Source of the DNA: Bacteroidaceae bacterium | GTDB taxonomy: Bacteria; Bacteroidota; Bacteroidia; Bacteroidales; Bacteroidaceae | NCBI GenBank assembly: GCA_017650085.1 | Contig: JAGCFN010000175.1 | Coordinates: 1 to 38,522, forward strand | DNA: 38,522 nt | Direction: 5' to 3' | In this document: positions 22,415 to 30,366 of the stretch, in pieces | Position numbering within the stretch: the first letter of the stretch is position 1 | Layout: every line of letters begins with the position of its first letter | Position numbers and translations under genes: made by a program | The notes under the pieces: generated by a model | Databases searched by the model: none | Told to the model about the DNA's origin: nothing | What the model saw: only the letters and a program-made list of their open reading frames with translations

Positions 22415-24178
22415 TCAGGCGTTTTTCGTGGCTCCAAGAACTATGCTGCGAGAGTAGATTTCCTGTGGAACGGGCTTTCCCATACGACGGAAAAACTCCT
22501 GGAAAGTCGGTGTGGCTTCATCGTGATAACCCACAAGAACAGTCTTCGCTTTGCCCGTTCCAATCAGTCTTCGAGCGTCACGAAGGGCCCATTCCAGCGA
22601 GTCTTTTCCCTGACTGTAAGTCATATTGTATCCGTGACACTTGGTTCGAATGGCGATGGCGGAACTCAAAGTGTTGTGCGTGCTTTGCATGAAGAGGGTG
22701 GGGCTCAGGGTTTCTTCGCCATTTTCAAGCATGTCGACGAGGAACTTCTCGCTTGTCTCGAGCATTCCAAAAGCGGTAGCCGTAATGATGGCATCAGGAG
22801 TCTCAATGCCTGCTTCACGAAGTGCTTTGAGAGACGAAATTGTAGCAGCCTTCATCAGCTTGCTCATCCTTCGTGCTTCGCCAGCAGAAACGAACTCGCG
22901 CAGTTCCCCAAGTTGCTCAACATCATCAATCACGGCCTCTGCCAAAACGCAGGTCTCAGCATCCTGATGCTTCTCCCCTCCTTTGGAGGGGTTGGGAGAG
23001 GCTCCTATCACAACTGCCGAATCGTTCCCTCCAAACCCGAATGAATTGCAAAGGACAGCACTCCCCAAAAGGGGGAGCGGGGAGGGGGCTGGAGTTATAC
23101 AACTCTCGTCCTGCTCCTTCCAACCATAGTTCGAGGGCACAAAGTCGTTGAGAAGAGCTAGGATGCAAATAACCGTCTCAATCGCTCCAGAAGCAGAAGT
23201 TGTATGACCTGTAAAGCCTTTCGTGCTCGAAACGAGTGGAATCTTCTCTCCAAAGACACGCCGAATGGCTGCACTTTCGCTGGCATCATTGTTTGGAGTG
23301 CCTGTTCCGTGAGCATTAATATACTGAATATCATCCGGTTGCAGCCCGGCCATTTGCAAGGCTTCGCTCATCGCGAGGAAAGCTCCCTCACCATTCTCGG
23401 AAGAAGCAGTCTGGTGGAAAGCGTCACAGCGATTGCCGTATCCGCGGATTACGATACGCTTCCCTTGGGGGGAGATAGAGTGGGGCTGGCTTTGTAGCAC
23501 AACGAAAGCGGCTCCTTCGCCAAGGTTCAAACCAGCTCGACTCTTGTCGAAAGGCCGACATAGCTCTTTGTCGAGAATCATCAACGAGTTGAATCCGTTG
23601 AGGTGGAACAGGCTCAAAGCCTCCGTGCCACCAGTTATGACGACGTCTGCTTCGTTGTTCTTGAGCATTTCCGAGCCAAGAATAATGGCATTGACTGCAG
23701 AAGAACAGGCCGTGGAAACTGTGCAAACCTGTGCTTCCTTCAGCCCGGCAAGGTCGGCCATCTCGCGAGTGGAACTGCCGCAGTCGTGCTTTTCCACGAG
23801 AGGCAACAAGGTATCGTCGTCCTTAATCTGCTTGAAAAAGCGTTCTGTAATGTCCATCCCACCAACGGTTGTACCAGAAATGACTGTAACGCGCTTGCCT
23901 TGCGTGTCAATATTGGCATGTTCCAAAGCTTGGCGAATCGCGACAGCTCCCATCAGAACAGTACGGCTAATGACCGTCTTTTCGTCCAGCCCCAGCATCT
24001 GCAGCATTTCTTCATCAGAGAGTTTCACTTCTCCGACAGGCAGTTCCTTGTGGCTCGACCTGAGATAGCGCATGGGACCGATGCCCGTTCGCCCTTCCTT
24101 GAGGGAACGCAGAACACTTTGTGCGTCATTTCCAATCGCACAAATAATGCCGTAACCTGCTACTTGGATGTCCATCAA
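22415..24178 (-). CDS. 3-oxoacyl-ACP synthase with C-terminal chain-length-factor-like domain
   Basis: 587 residues. The N-terminal condensing enzyme (about 1-385) has an intact triad: cysteine in VSTACSSAVNA, histidine in NAHGTGTPNND, and lysine/histidine in SSTKGFTGHTTSASG, ending with NSFGFGGNDSAVV. After a linker, residues about 405-587 form a second, shorter ketosynthase-like domain (SPTLFMQSTHNTLSSAIAI, YNMTYSQGKDSLEWAL) of the Ketoacyl-synt_2 type found in aryl polyene and flexirubin clusters. It should extend the polyene chain on ACP. It is the last gene of the 30.2-kb unit, 71 nt after the ACP stop. Two GC-rich palindromes lie inside the gene at protein residues 363-373 and 392-403. 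Confidence 0.9.
   Translation of the reverse strand: MMDIQVAGYGIICAIGNDAQSVLRSLKEGRTGIGPMRYLRSSHKELPVGEVKLSDEEMLQMLGLDEKTVISRTVLMGAVAIRQALEHANIDTQGKRVTVISGTTVGGMDITERFFKQIKDDDTLLPLVEKHDCGSSTREMADLAGLKEAQVCTVSTACSSAVNAIILGSEMLKNNEADVVITGGTEALSLFHLNGFNSLMILDKELCRPFDKSRAGLNLGEGAAFVVLQSQPHSISPQGKRIVIRGYGNRCDAFHQTASSENGEGAFLAMSEALQMAGLQPDDIQYINAHGTGTPNNDASESAAIRRVFGEKIPLVSSTKGFTGHTTSASGAIETVICILALLNDFVPSNYGWKEQDESCITPAPSPLPLLGSAVLCNSFGFGGNDSAVVIGASPNPSKGGEKHQDAETCVLAEAVIDDVEQLGELREFVSAGEARRMSKLMKAATISSLKALREAGIETPDAIITATAFGMLETSEKFLVDMLENGEETLSPTLFMQSTHNTLSSAIAIRTKCHGYNMTYSQGKDSLEWALRDARRLIGTGKAKTVLVGYHDEATPTFQEFFRRMGKPVPQEIYSRSIVLGATKNA
22971..23004. repeat. GC-rich palindromic repeat inside the ketosynthase gene (copy a)
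   Basis: CCCCTCC-TTT-GGAGGGG (22975-22991) followed by TTGGGAGAGG. A 21-bp stretch starting at 22971 is identical to the intergenic copy at 24216-24236. It encodes about residues 392-403 in the linker between the two synthase domains. Confidence 0.8.
23061..23092. repeat. GC-rich palindromic repeat inside the ketosynthase gene (copy b)
   Basis: CTCCCC-AAAAG-GGGGAG (23061-23077) followed by the G-rich tail CGGGGAGGGGG. It encodes the proline-rich stretch PAPSPLPLLGS just before the conserved NSFGFGG motif, a place where homologues usually lack such residues. Confidence 0.65.
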
Positions 24179-24180
24179 AT

Positions 24181-24249
24181 TATTTACGATTTGACGATTT
24201 ACTATTTACCATTTGTTCTCCCCTCCTTTGGAGGGGTAGGGGGAGGCCC
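24181..24249. repeat. Composite intergenic repeat: AT heptads plus GC palindrome
   Basis: Positions 24181-24215 hold about five ATTTACN-type units spaced 7 nt (one 8). Directly after, 24216-24249 holds CCCCTCC-TTT-GGAGGGG with a G-rich tail TAGGGGGAGG. It fills the whole gap between the ACP (24250) and the ketosynthase (24178). Confidence 0.7.
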
Positions 24250-24510
24250 TTACTTCTTCCTGTTTGCTTGTACGTGCTCGGCAATCGTCCTGACGCTCTG
24301 GAAGATGGCTCGCCCGTCTTTCGGGTTCGCGAGACGTATGCCGTAGTTCTTCTCGAGCAGTACGATAATCTCGAGCACATCAATAGAGTCGAGCCCAATG
24401 CCTTCCTCGCCGAAGAGAGGTGCGTTCTCATCGAACTCCTCCAGCGAGAGTTCCTCCAGATTGAGGGCTTCCTTGATCTGTGATTTCAGGTCGTTGATTA
24501 ACTGTTCCAT
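24250..24510 (-). CDS. Acyl carrier protein
   Basis: 86 residues starting MEQLINDLKSQIKEALN, with the phosphopantetheine serine S42 in GLDSIDVLE. It begins 8 nt after the ketosynthase stop at 24518, which selects this start over a longer frame to 24627 that would overlap that gene. It ends in a basic tail (QANRKK). It lies between two ketosynthases, the usual place of the chain-elongation ACP in such clusters. Confidence 0.92.
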   Translation of the reverse strand: MEQLINDLKSQIKEALNLEELSLEEFDENAPLFGEEGIGLDSIDVLEIIVLLEKNYGIRLANPKDGRAIFQSVRTIAEHVQANRKK

Positions 24511-24517
24511 ACTTATA

Positions 24518-26152
24518 TTATATAATGTTATACATTGAAAGTTCGCATTCGTAGCTTGTCTCGCTTTCTGCATTAACCCAGCCACTAATGGCAGTTGGTG
24601 TGTCAGTTCCTGCGAGGGAGGCTTCAAGAATCTGCTGCATCAAAGCCTCGTCCTTGTCGGGAAGAATGTAGAAGGACGTCTCGCCACATAGATGATGACG
24701 GATTGCAATCTCGCTTGTCGTGATGTTTGGCAAGGTGTAAACGAAGACGGAAGGGCTTGGGAAGAAGTTCTCAGCATCCTTAATTGTGTCGAGGAACTGG
24801 CGGTCTGCAACAATCGAGGAAGAGTGATTGAAGAGGATGACAGGGGTGACTCCCTCAAAATCTTCCCGAGGGGAGACTTTCTTAAGCAGTTCAGATGCTA
24901 CGAAAGCCAGCCGTGTCAGTAGATCCATCTTGTAGAACTTGGGATAATCCCCAATCTGCTGCTTATAGATATCAGTCAAAGTCTTCCCATCCTCTGAGGA
25001 AAGTTTGATTGTATGGGTCTTCAAAAACTTCGCTTTGTCTGTTGTCCGTTGACTGTTGTCTGTTGTCTTCTCATACAAAGCCGCAACATTGCAGCCTCCA
25101 AAACCAGACATAATCTTCAGGAAAGCAGTCTTGTTTGTTGGTTGAGGCTCTTCAGAGATGCTGACTTTTCCGCTGACACCAACCTCTGTGAAGCCCTTTG
25201 AGGGAAGGACAATGCCGTCGTCTGTAGCTCTCATGGTCAAGATGGTTTCGAGCACACCTGCGGCTCCCATCGTATGTCCGTAGTAACCTTTGAGCGCAGA
25301 CAATGGGATGTCCGACAAGTCTGCTTTCTCAATGGCTTTCGATTCCATTTGGTCGTTGTAGAGTGTGGCAGTTCCATGCACACAAACAGTTGCGAGCTTT
25401 GATTTGTCACGACCTTTCATCACAGTTTCGATGGCTGCAGTTAATCCCTCACCTTGCGGGGAAGGTGAAACATTGTGGAAGGCGTCGTTGCAAACTGCTC
25501 CATCCAAGAGGCACCAACTCTCCTCGGAAGTAGTCCTCGCAAACACTATGGTGGCAGCCCCTTCGCCTGGGTTAAGTCCGTTTCTCTCAATATCAAAAGG
25601 ACGGCAAGGCTCTTCCGAAACTGCTTTAAGAGCCTGAAAACCAGATACGATGAACTTGCTTTGAACCTCTGCCCCCACAACAATGGCATAGTCATAAAGA
25701 TTTGCAGAGAGCAAATGATTGGCGAGGAGTTGCGCAGAGAGACCAGAGACGCAGGCATTGCAAACTACGATGGGCTTTGTGTTCAGCCCGATAGCCTCGG
25801 CAATTCTCTGTGCCGCCTTGGAAGGGTAATAAAGTTCCTCTCCCAATGCTTCAATGTTGCCTTTCGTCGTACTCAATATGAGGACGATTCTCGAAGAAGC
25901 ATTACCAAGTGAAGTGTATGTGAGAGCCTTGCGAATGGAACGAATGGCAAGTGCTTCGAAGAAAGTATATCCCTCAATGGCAAGCTCAGCTTTTTGTTCT
26001 TCGCTAAATAATGAAGCGGCGAATGGCTCTGGCAGTCCCCACAACCCTTCTTGGCGTTTCAATGCAGAAACACCAGACAATACTGCCTGATGGTTCTCCT
26101 CTGTAGTGAAGCCAAGAGGTGAGGTTATGTTTGTGGACAATACGTAAATCAT
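24518..26152 (-). CDS. 3-oxoacyl-ACP synthase with C-terminal chain-length-factor-like domain
   Basis: 544 residues from MIYVLSTNITSPLG; this start lies 4 nt after the acyltransferase stop, and longer starts would overlap it. The N-terminal ketosynthase (about 1-355) has NACVSGLSA (active cysteine), HGTATLYND and LKGYYGHTMGAAG with conserved histidines and lysine, and MSGFGGCNVA at its end. The C-terminal part (about 385-544) is a Ketoacyl-synt_2-type domain with KMDLLTRLAFVASELL, ILFNHSSSIVADRQF and FPSPSVFVYTLPNITTSEIAI. The linker at 362-373 is a heptanucleotide repeat product. Together with the neighbour at 22415 it probably forms the elongating heterodimer; which of the two is the catalytic partner is unknown, as both keep the active cysteine. 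Confidence 0.9.
   Translation of the reverse strand: MIYVLSTNITSPLGFTTEENHQAVLSGVSALKRQEGLWGLPEPFAASLFSEEQKAELAIEGYTFFEALAIRSIRKALTYTSLGNASSRIVLILSTTKGNIEALGEELYYPSKAAQRIAEAIGLNTKPIVVCNACVSGLSAQLLANHLLSANLYDYAIVVGAEVQSKFIVSGFQALKAVSEEPCRPFDIERNGLNPGEGAATIVFARTTSEESWCLLDGAVCNDAFHNVSPSPQGEGLTAAIETVMKGRDKSKLATVCVHGTATLYNDQMESKAIEKADLSDIPLSALKGYYGHTMGAAGVLETILTMRATDDGIVLPSKGFTEVGVSGKVSISEEPQPTNKTAFLKIMSGFGGCNVAALYEKTTDNSQRTTDKAKFLKTHTIKLSSEDGKTLTDIYKQQIGDYPKFYKMDLLTRLAFVASELLKKVSPREDFEGVTPVILFNHSSSIVADRQFLDTIKDAENFFPSPSVFVYTLPNITTSEIAIRHHLCGETSFYILPDKDEALMQQILEASLAGTDTPTAISGWVNAESETSYECELSMYNII
25035..25069. repeat. Heptanucleotide repeat inside the second ketosynthase gene
   Basis: Five units on the plus strand: TTGTCTG, TTGTCCG, TTGACTG, TTGTCTG, TTGTCTT. 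They encode KTTDNSQRTTDKA between the ketosynthase domain and its C-terminal domain. Same family as 17710-17744. Confidence 0.8.
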
Positions 26153-26156
26153 ACTT

Positions 26157-27041
26157 TTATCCTTCTTGCCAGAACTCAAAATAGTTGTACCATTGCTCGG
26201 GATACTGCTTGACTCGCTTCTCGAGTTCAGCGACGTAAGCCTTCGAGAGTTGTTTTATCTGTTCTTGCCGTGTTGCAGTCTTGTCGTAGGGAAGTGGCGT
26301 TACGTATATCTTGTAACTAGTGGCTGATGTTTTCAGAACGTTGACAGTCACGACATTGAGCGCTCGTATGGTGGCAACAGAGAAGGGTCCGAGCGGGAAC
26401 TTCGCTTTTGCTCCGAGGAAGTCATGTTCGATGCATTTCTGCGAACCATTGATGCGGTCTGCAGGCATGCTGACTATTTCACCATCTTGAAGAGCTTGGT
26501 CTATCTCGAAGAGATGGCTCATGTCTGGCTGAATGGCAATCATATTAATGTTTGTGTCAGCAAACATCTTGTCTCGATTCCGCATGACGGATGCTTTTTC
26601 TCCGGCAAAGACTAGGGCATTCATGCGTTTGTCCCTGCATACAAGTGTGTAACCCGCTATCTCGTAGTTGCCAATGTGAGCACTCAATTGCACGAATCCC
26701 TCCTGATGTTTCGTGAGTTCTATGAATATGTCGTACCCCTCAATCTCTATTTTAAACTTTTTGCCGGCGTACATTGCGAACTTATCGACCACAACTTGAC
26801 CGAAGAGACAGTGGTTGACGTAAGTCTTCCAAGCAGACTTCAGCATGCCGTAACCAATACGTCGACGGAAGTAGCGATAGGCAATGCCTCGGCTCGGGTT
26901 CAGTACCAGGCAGACAGGGATGATGAAGACGGCTACGAAGAGGTACAAGATGCGCACATCGATATATCGAAGCATACGGATGAGCCACTTGTGCATCCAT
27001 TCGTTGCCATACGTCGTACCCGCCCACACTTGTTCTGCCAT
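26157..27041 (-). CDS. LpxL/HtrB-like lysophospholipid acyltransferase
   Basis: A 294-residue inner-membrane protein with an N-terminal TM (about 25-48, VRILYLFVAVFIIPVCLVL). It carries the lipid A acyltransferase pattern: YFRRRIGYG, the HX4E catalytic dyad in SAHIGNYEIAG, and GEIVSMPADRINGSQ. Members transfer acyl chains from ACP to a sugar-lipid acceptor. In this setting it could acylate the polyene anchor or use the polyene as acyl donor. The start is 1 nt after the ACP stop at 27043 and the stop is 4 nt before the next ketosynthase. Confidence 0.88.
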   Translation of the reverse strand: MAEQVWAGTTYGNEWMHKWLIRMLRYIDVRILYLFVAVFIIPVCLVLNPSRGIAYRYFRRRIGYGMLKSAWKTYVNHCLFGQVVVDKFAMYAGKKFKIEIEGYDIFIELTKHQEGFVQLSAHIGNYEIAGYTLVCRDKRMNALVFAGEKASVMRNRDKMFADTNINMIAIQPDMSHLFEIDQALQDGEIVSMPADRINGSQKCIEHDFLGAKAKFPLGPFSVATIRALNVVTVNVLKTSATSYKIYVTPLPYDKTATRQEQIKQLSKAYVAELEKRVKQYPEQWYNYFEFWQEG

Positions 27042-27042
27042 A

Positions 27043-27285
27043 TCAGCTCACTTTGCTCTCAATATAGTCACAGAACTTGGCGAAGGTGTCGATGCCTGCC
27101 ATCTCCTCTGCTTTCAACTTGAACCCGAAGTACTTATCCACGATGACCACAATATCGACAAAGTCCAGACTGTCTATGTCCATGTCCTCCTTGAGGCGTG
27201 CTTCGGGATAAATCTTGTCTTCGTCTATCTCGAGTTCTTCAATTAAAAAATGCTTAACTTTTTCTTCAATCTCGCTTCTATTCAT
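27043..27285 (-). CDS. Acyl carrier protein
   Basis: 80 residues, acidic, with the phosphopantetheine serine S39 in DIDSLDFVD. The body KVKHFLIEELEIDEDKIYPEARLKEDM is closest in pattern to ordinary FabD-pathway ACPs, which suggests an ACP used for chain building. The gene lies 18 nt after the methyltransferase stop and is nearly joined to the acyltransferase. Confidence 0.92.
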   Translation of the reverse strand: MNRSEIEEKVKHFLIEELEIDEDKIYPEARLKEDMDIDSLDFVDIVVIVDKYFGFKLKAEEMAGIDTFAKFCDYIESKVS

Positions 27286-27303
27286 TTTGTTATATGTTTA
27301 CCA

Positions 27304-28410
27304 TTATTTACTTTTCTTACAAACCATGATGCTGTGTCCTTGTCCCAGTCCGTCGTGAATGCTTTCTATCTCCAGACCTGCCTGATGGATGAGTCGTTTC
27401 ATGTCGTCGCTGTGGTACATTTTGCTGTTGCCGTTGGCTATTGCCGTGAAGTAGAGGCTGGTCATCGTGAGACAGAAGGCTGCAGGCTCGAAACGTTGAC
27501 GGTCCCAGAAGAGTTCCATGATGAAGAGACGTGTGTCCTTGTCCATCGCTTCCTTTGCTCTGGAGAGGATGCTCACGATTTCTTCTTCGCTGAAGCAGTC
27601 GAGGAATTGCGACATCCAAATGGCATCGAGGCCACCTTCGCGCCGTGGGAACAAGGCTTCCTTGTCGAGCAGATTGATGCCGTATCCCTCGATGCGTTCT
27701 GCCCCAGGTTTGCCTGTGATGTTCTCTTGCATCATCTTTATCTGCTGAGGAAGGTCGAGGACTGTAACTTCCACGTCTTCATCATAGGCGACACATTGCA
27801 GAGCCCACTCGCCGGTATTGCCGCCCACATCATAGAGCGAGCGGGCAAAGTGCTCCCCGAAGACTATCCGAAGTGCCTCGGGGAAAGAAGAATCGCTATA
27901 GAAATGGTCGAAGTTCAACCAACTCTCCTTTGCTTGCTCCGGAAAAGTGGAAAGTCCTTCGTACAATGTTGGCCAGTCGCCAAAACATTTCAGTCCTGCC
28001 GGTCGTCCCTCCTTGAGAGCTTCTTCGAGGTGAAAGAAGCCCTGATAGTTGACATCGTGGTTGAAGTCTATGTTCACTTTTGTCGCAGGATCATTGAGCA
28101 GGAACCATCCTGTCTTGGAGATGGTGTAGCGGTCGCTTTGGGTGTCAATGAGAACAGTACCGATGCTGAGGGAAGCTTCCAGAAGGCATTTCACGGCATA
28201 CTTTGATAGTCCTGTCTTCTCGACAACCTCTGCTTCCGTCAGTCCGTCTTCACTGTCTCGCAGCATCTCGAGGATGCCAAACTTGAGCATCAGTCTGGTT
28301 GCCTGGAATATTATCGGCCCCCAAGCAATGAACTCTGCCTGCCTTTGAGCTTCGCGAGCAGAGAGTTGCTCTTTTGTGTATCTGCTTTCTAATGCAGGAA
28401 ATAAATTCAT
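27304..28410 (-). CDS. SAM-dependent methyltransferase
   Basis: A 368-residue class I methyltransferase of the O-methyltransferase (Methyltransf_2-like) layout. There is an N-terminal dimerization/winged-helix region (about 30-110, with LTEAEVVEKTGLSKYAVKCLLE), then the SAM-binding motif YDVGGNTGEWALQC (about 195), VLDLPQQI, and MSQFLDCFSEEEIVSIL. Methyltransferases of this kind decorate the aryl head group (ring or hydroxyl) in aryl polyene clusters. The gene starts 17 nt after the stop of the secreted-protein gene and precedes an ACP. The precise acceptor is not visible. Confidence 0.88.
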   Translation of the reverse strand: MNLFPALESRYTKEQLSAREAQRQAEFIAWGPIIFQATRLMLKFGILEMLRDSEDGLTEAEVVEKTGLSKYAVKCLLEASLSIGTVLIDTQSDRYTISKTGWFLLNDPATKVNIDFNHDVNYQGFFHLEEALKEGRPAGLKCFGDWPTLYEGLSTFPEQAKESWLNFDHFYSDSSFPEALRIVFGEHFARSLYDVGGNTGEWALQCVAYDEDVEVTVLDLPQQIKMMQENITGKPGAERIEGYGINLLDKEALFPRREGGLDAIWMSQFLDCFSEEEIVSILSRAKEAMDKDTRLFIMELFWDRQRFEPAAFCLTMTSLYFTAIANGNSKMYHSDDMKRLIHQAGLEIESIHDGLGQGHSIMVCKKSK

Positions 28411-28426
28411 CTCTGGAAAAACAAGA

Positions 28427-28960
28427 TTATTTCAATTTAGCAACCTTTTGACCTAATAGGAGGAAGGTCTTTCCAAAGGCTTCGCGACGGATATAATCAG
28501 TGCCGTCTTCTGCCTCGTCAATTTCTATCTCAGCAACAACGCTGCCTTTGGCATCGGTAATCTTCAGGTTGCCCCACATCTTAGCTTCAGTACGAGGTCC
28601 CCAACCCATCACGTTGATGAAAGTGTCCAAGTTGGTAATAGTAATTGCAAACTTGTAGTCAGCATCTTTCTTTCCTTGTTCTAACTTGATGCCTTTCGAT
28701 TTGGCATTGAAGCCTTCAATGAACTTCTCAGCGCAGTCTTTCTGGATGAATGCATAGTCGTCGTCTTCGTTGAACTCTGCGGCTGCCGATTTCCTGTTGT
28801 CGTACTGGGCATTCTTCCAGTCAATCACCAAATTGGCAGAAGCCTGTTCCTTCATGAATGTCTTTAACTCCACATTACTGCTGATGACTTTCAAAGGGTT
28901 GCCCGCAAAGGTTGCAACACTAATCATCATTACAAACAAGGATAAAAGTACTTTTTTCAT
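28427..28960 (-). CDS. Secreted protein of unknown function inside the polyene operon
   Basis: 177 residues with a signal peptide (MKKVLLSLFVMMISVATFAG). The mature part begins NPLKVISSNVELKTFMKEQASANLV, holds an acidic patch EFNEDDDYAF, and ends in a beta-rich stretch with VMGWGPRTEAKMWGNLKITDAKGSVVAEIEIDEAEDG. I do not recognise a named family with confidence; such proteins occur in Bacteroidota without known role. It is placed 29 nt after the first ketosynthase and 17 nt before the methyltransferase, so it is clearly part of the unit and may act on the exported product or carry it in the periplasm. Confidence 0.7.
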   Translation of the reverse strand: MKKVLLSLFVMMISVATFAGNPLKVISSNVELKTFMKEQASANLVIDWKNAQYDNRKSAAAEFNEDDDYAFIQKDCAEKFIEGFNAKSKGIKLEQGKKDADYKFAITITNLDTFINVMGWGPRTEAKMWGNLKITDAKGSVVAEIEIDEAEDGTDYIRREAFGKTFLLLGQKVAKLK

Positions 28961-28988
28961 AGTGATTACAATTAAGGGTTTGGTGTTG

Positions 28989-30209
28989 TTATTTGGTAAT
29001 TATCAGTGCGCTATTCGTACCGCCGAAGCCGAAGGAGTTGCTCAAGACTGTCTTGATTTCCGTTTCTGTCGTCGTTCGGGCTATGTTGAGCTTCTCGGAA
29101 AATTCATCGGGATTTTCGAAGTTGAGGTTGGGAGCCACGAAGTTGTTCTGCATCATAATGAGGGAATAGACCACTTCACTTGCTCCTGCCATCCAGCACT
29201 CGTGGCCAGTCATACCCTTGGTGCTGCTGACGAGTGCGTGCTGACCATGGAATAGACGGTCGATGGCAATTGCTTCGAATTTGTCACCTAAAGGCGTAGA
29301 AGTGGCATGAGCATTGATGTAGTCGATGTCGGAGGCTTCCAAACCGGCATCTTTCATTGCTCTCGACATGGCTATGAAGCAGCCTTCGTCGCTCGGCTGA
29401 CTGATGGCTGCTGTTCCGTTTGAAGAGAATCCGTAGCCCTTGACCTCTGCCAAGATGTTTGCTCCTCGAGCCAGAGCGTGCTCGTAGTCCTCGAGAACCA
29501 GTGCTGCTGCACCACCACTTGGCACAAGTCCGTCGCGGTCGCGGTCGAATGGACGGCTGGCTTTCGTTGGCTCGTCCATGCGTTTGGAGAATGCTCCGAT
29601 AGCATCGAACGAAGCCATGCTGTAATAGTTCGTCTCTTGAGCACCGCCACAGAGTATCATCTCCTGAAGTCCTTGCTTGATAAGCATGTAAGCAATGCCG
29701 ATGGAGTGGCTGCCGCTGGCACAGGCTGCACTGATGCTGAAATTGACGCCTTTCAGGTGGAAAGCGGTGCTGAGGTTCATGTTGACGGTGGAGTTCATGG
29801 ATTGGAAGACATAGTTCTGGCCCAGAAGCTCAGAGTCTCGCTTTTCTTCCATTATCTTTGCGGCTTCGATGACAGGTTTTGCCGACGAGTCGTTGCCGAA
29901 GATGCAACCCACCTCGTTCTCTGTGAGGTAAGCGTCGTCAATCCCCGCCATGCGGAAAGCCTCGAGGCTCGCCATATAAGCATATTCTGCTTCCTCCGAG
30001 AACCCACGACGGAGGTGACGGTCGAGCAAGCCTTTCAGCACAGGAGTCTTGACCTGACCAGTCAGTCCCGACTGATATCCGTAGCTTATTCTGTCATTGT
30101 CCATCACGATGCCAGACTGCCCTTTGCGAAGCGCATCCCGCACCTGATCCGTACTTGTACCCAGGCACGACCAGATGCCCATACCCGTTATGACAACTCT
30201 TTTTGCCAT
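28989..30209 (-). CDS. Beta-ketoacyl-ACP synthase (FabF/FabB-like), first gene of the polyene unit
   Basis: 406 residues, a complete condensing enzyme. The catalytic triad is C163 (SAACASGSHS), H301 (INAHATSTPLGD) and H336 (STKGMTGHECW, with K331), and the end motif is NSFGFGGTNSALII. The ACASGSH context is closer to FabB than to FabF. It decarboxylates malonyl-ACP and extends acyl-ACP. Unlike the two ketosynthases downstream it has no C-terminal extension. A promoter with TAGCTTTG lies 23 nt upstream and array 4 of the 22-bp repeat lies further upstream. Confidence 0.93.
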   Translation of the reverse strand: MAKRVVITGMGIWSCLGTSTDQVRDALRKGQSGIVMDNDRISYGYQSGLTGQVKTPVLKGLLDRHLRRGFSEEAEYAYMASLEAFRMAGIDDAYLTENEVGCIFGNDSSAKPVIEAAKIMEEKRDSELLGQNYVFQSMNSTVNMNLSTAFHLKGVNFSISAACASGSHSIGIAYMLIKQGLQEMILCGGAQETNYYSMASFDAIGAFSKRMDEPTKASRPFDRDRDGLVPSGGAAALVLEDYEHALARGANILAEVKGYGFSSNGTAAISQPSDEGCFIAMSRAMKDAGLEASDIDYINAHATSTPLGDKFEAIAIDRLFHGQHALVSSTKGMTGHECWMAGASEVVYSLIMMQNNFVAPNLNFENPDEFSEKLNIARTTTETEIKTVLSNSFGFGGTNSALIITK

Positions 30210-30231
30210 TTCTTCATTTGATATTATTATG

Positions 30232-30262
30232 CAAAGCTACTATTTTTTCCTGAAATAACAAG
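30232..30262 (-). promoter_or_regulatory. Promoter of the main polyene biosynthetic unit
   Basis: On the minus strand: CTTG (30259-30262, one base off TTTG), a 19-nt spacer and TAGCTTTG (30232-30239), a perfect TAnnTTTG, 23 nt before the ATG at 30209. Array 4 begins about 105 bp upstream of the -33 box. Confidence 0.75.
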
Positions 30263-30366
30263 CGATGAGACATTTATTTGCGATAATTTTATGCTATTTT
30301 ATGATGCTTTAACTTGGCGAAAGAAAACTTTTCACACTTGAGGATTGGAATAACTACTGCAGTCAC

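Noticed and set aside
24216..24249. G-quadruplex
   Set aside because: The G-rich tail has only two runs of three or more Gs, which is too few for a standard four-run quadruplex.
27250..28206. Plus-strand open frame of 318 codons opposite the methyltransferase
   Set aside because: It is the antisense shadow of a clear methyltransferase with recognisable SAM motifs.
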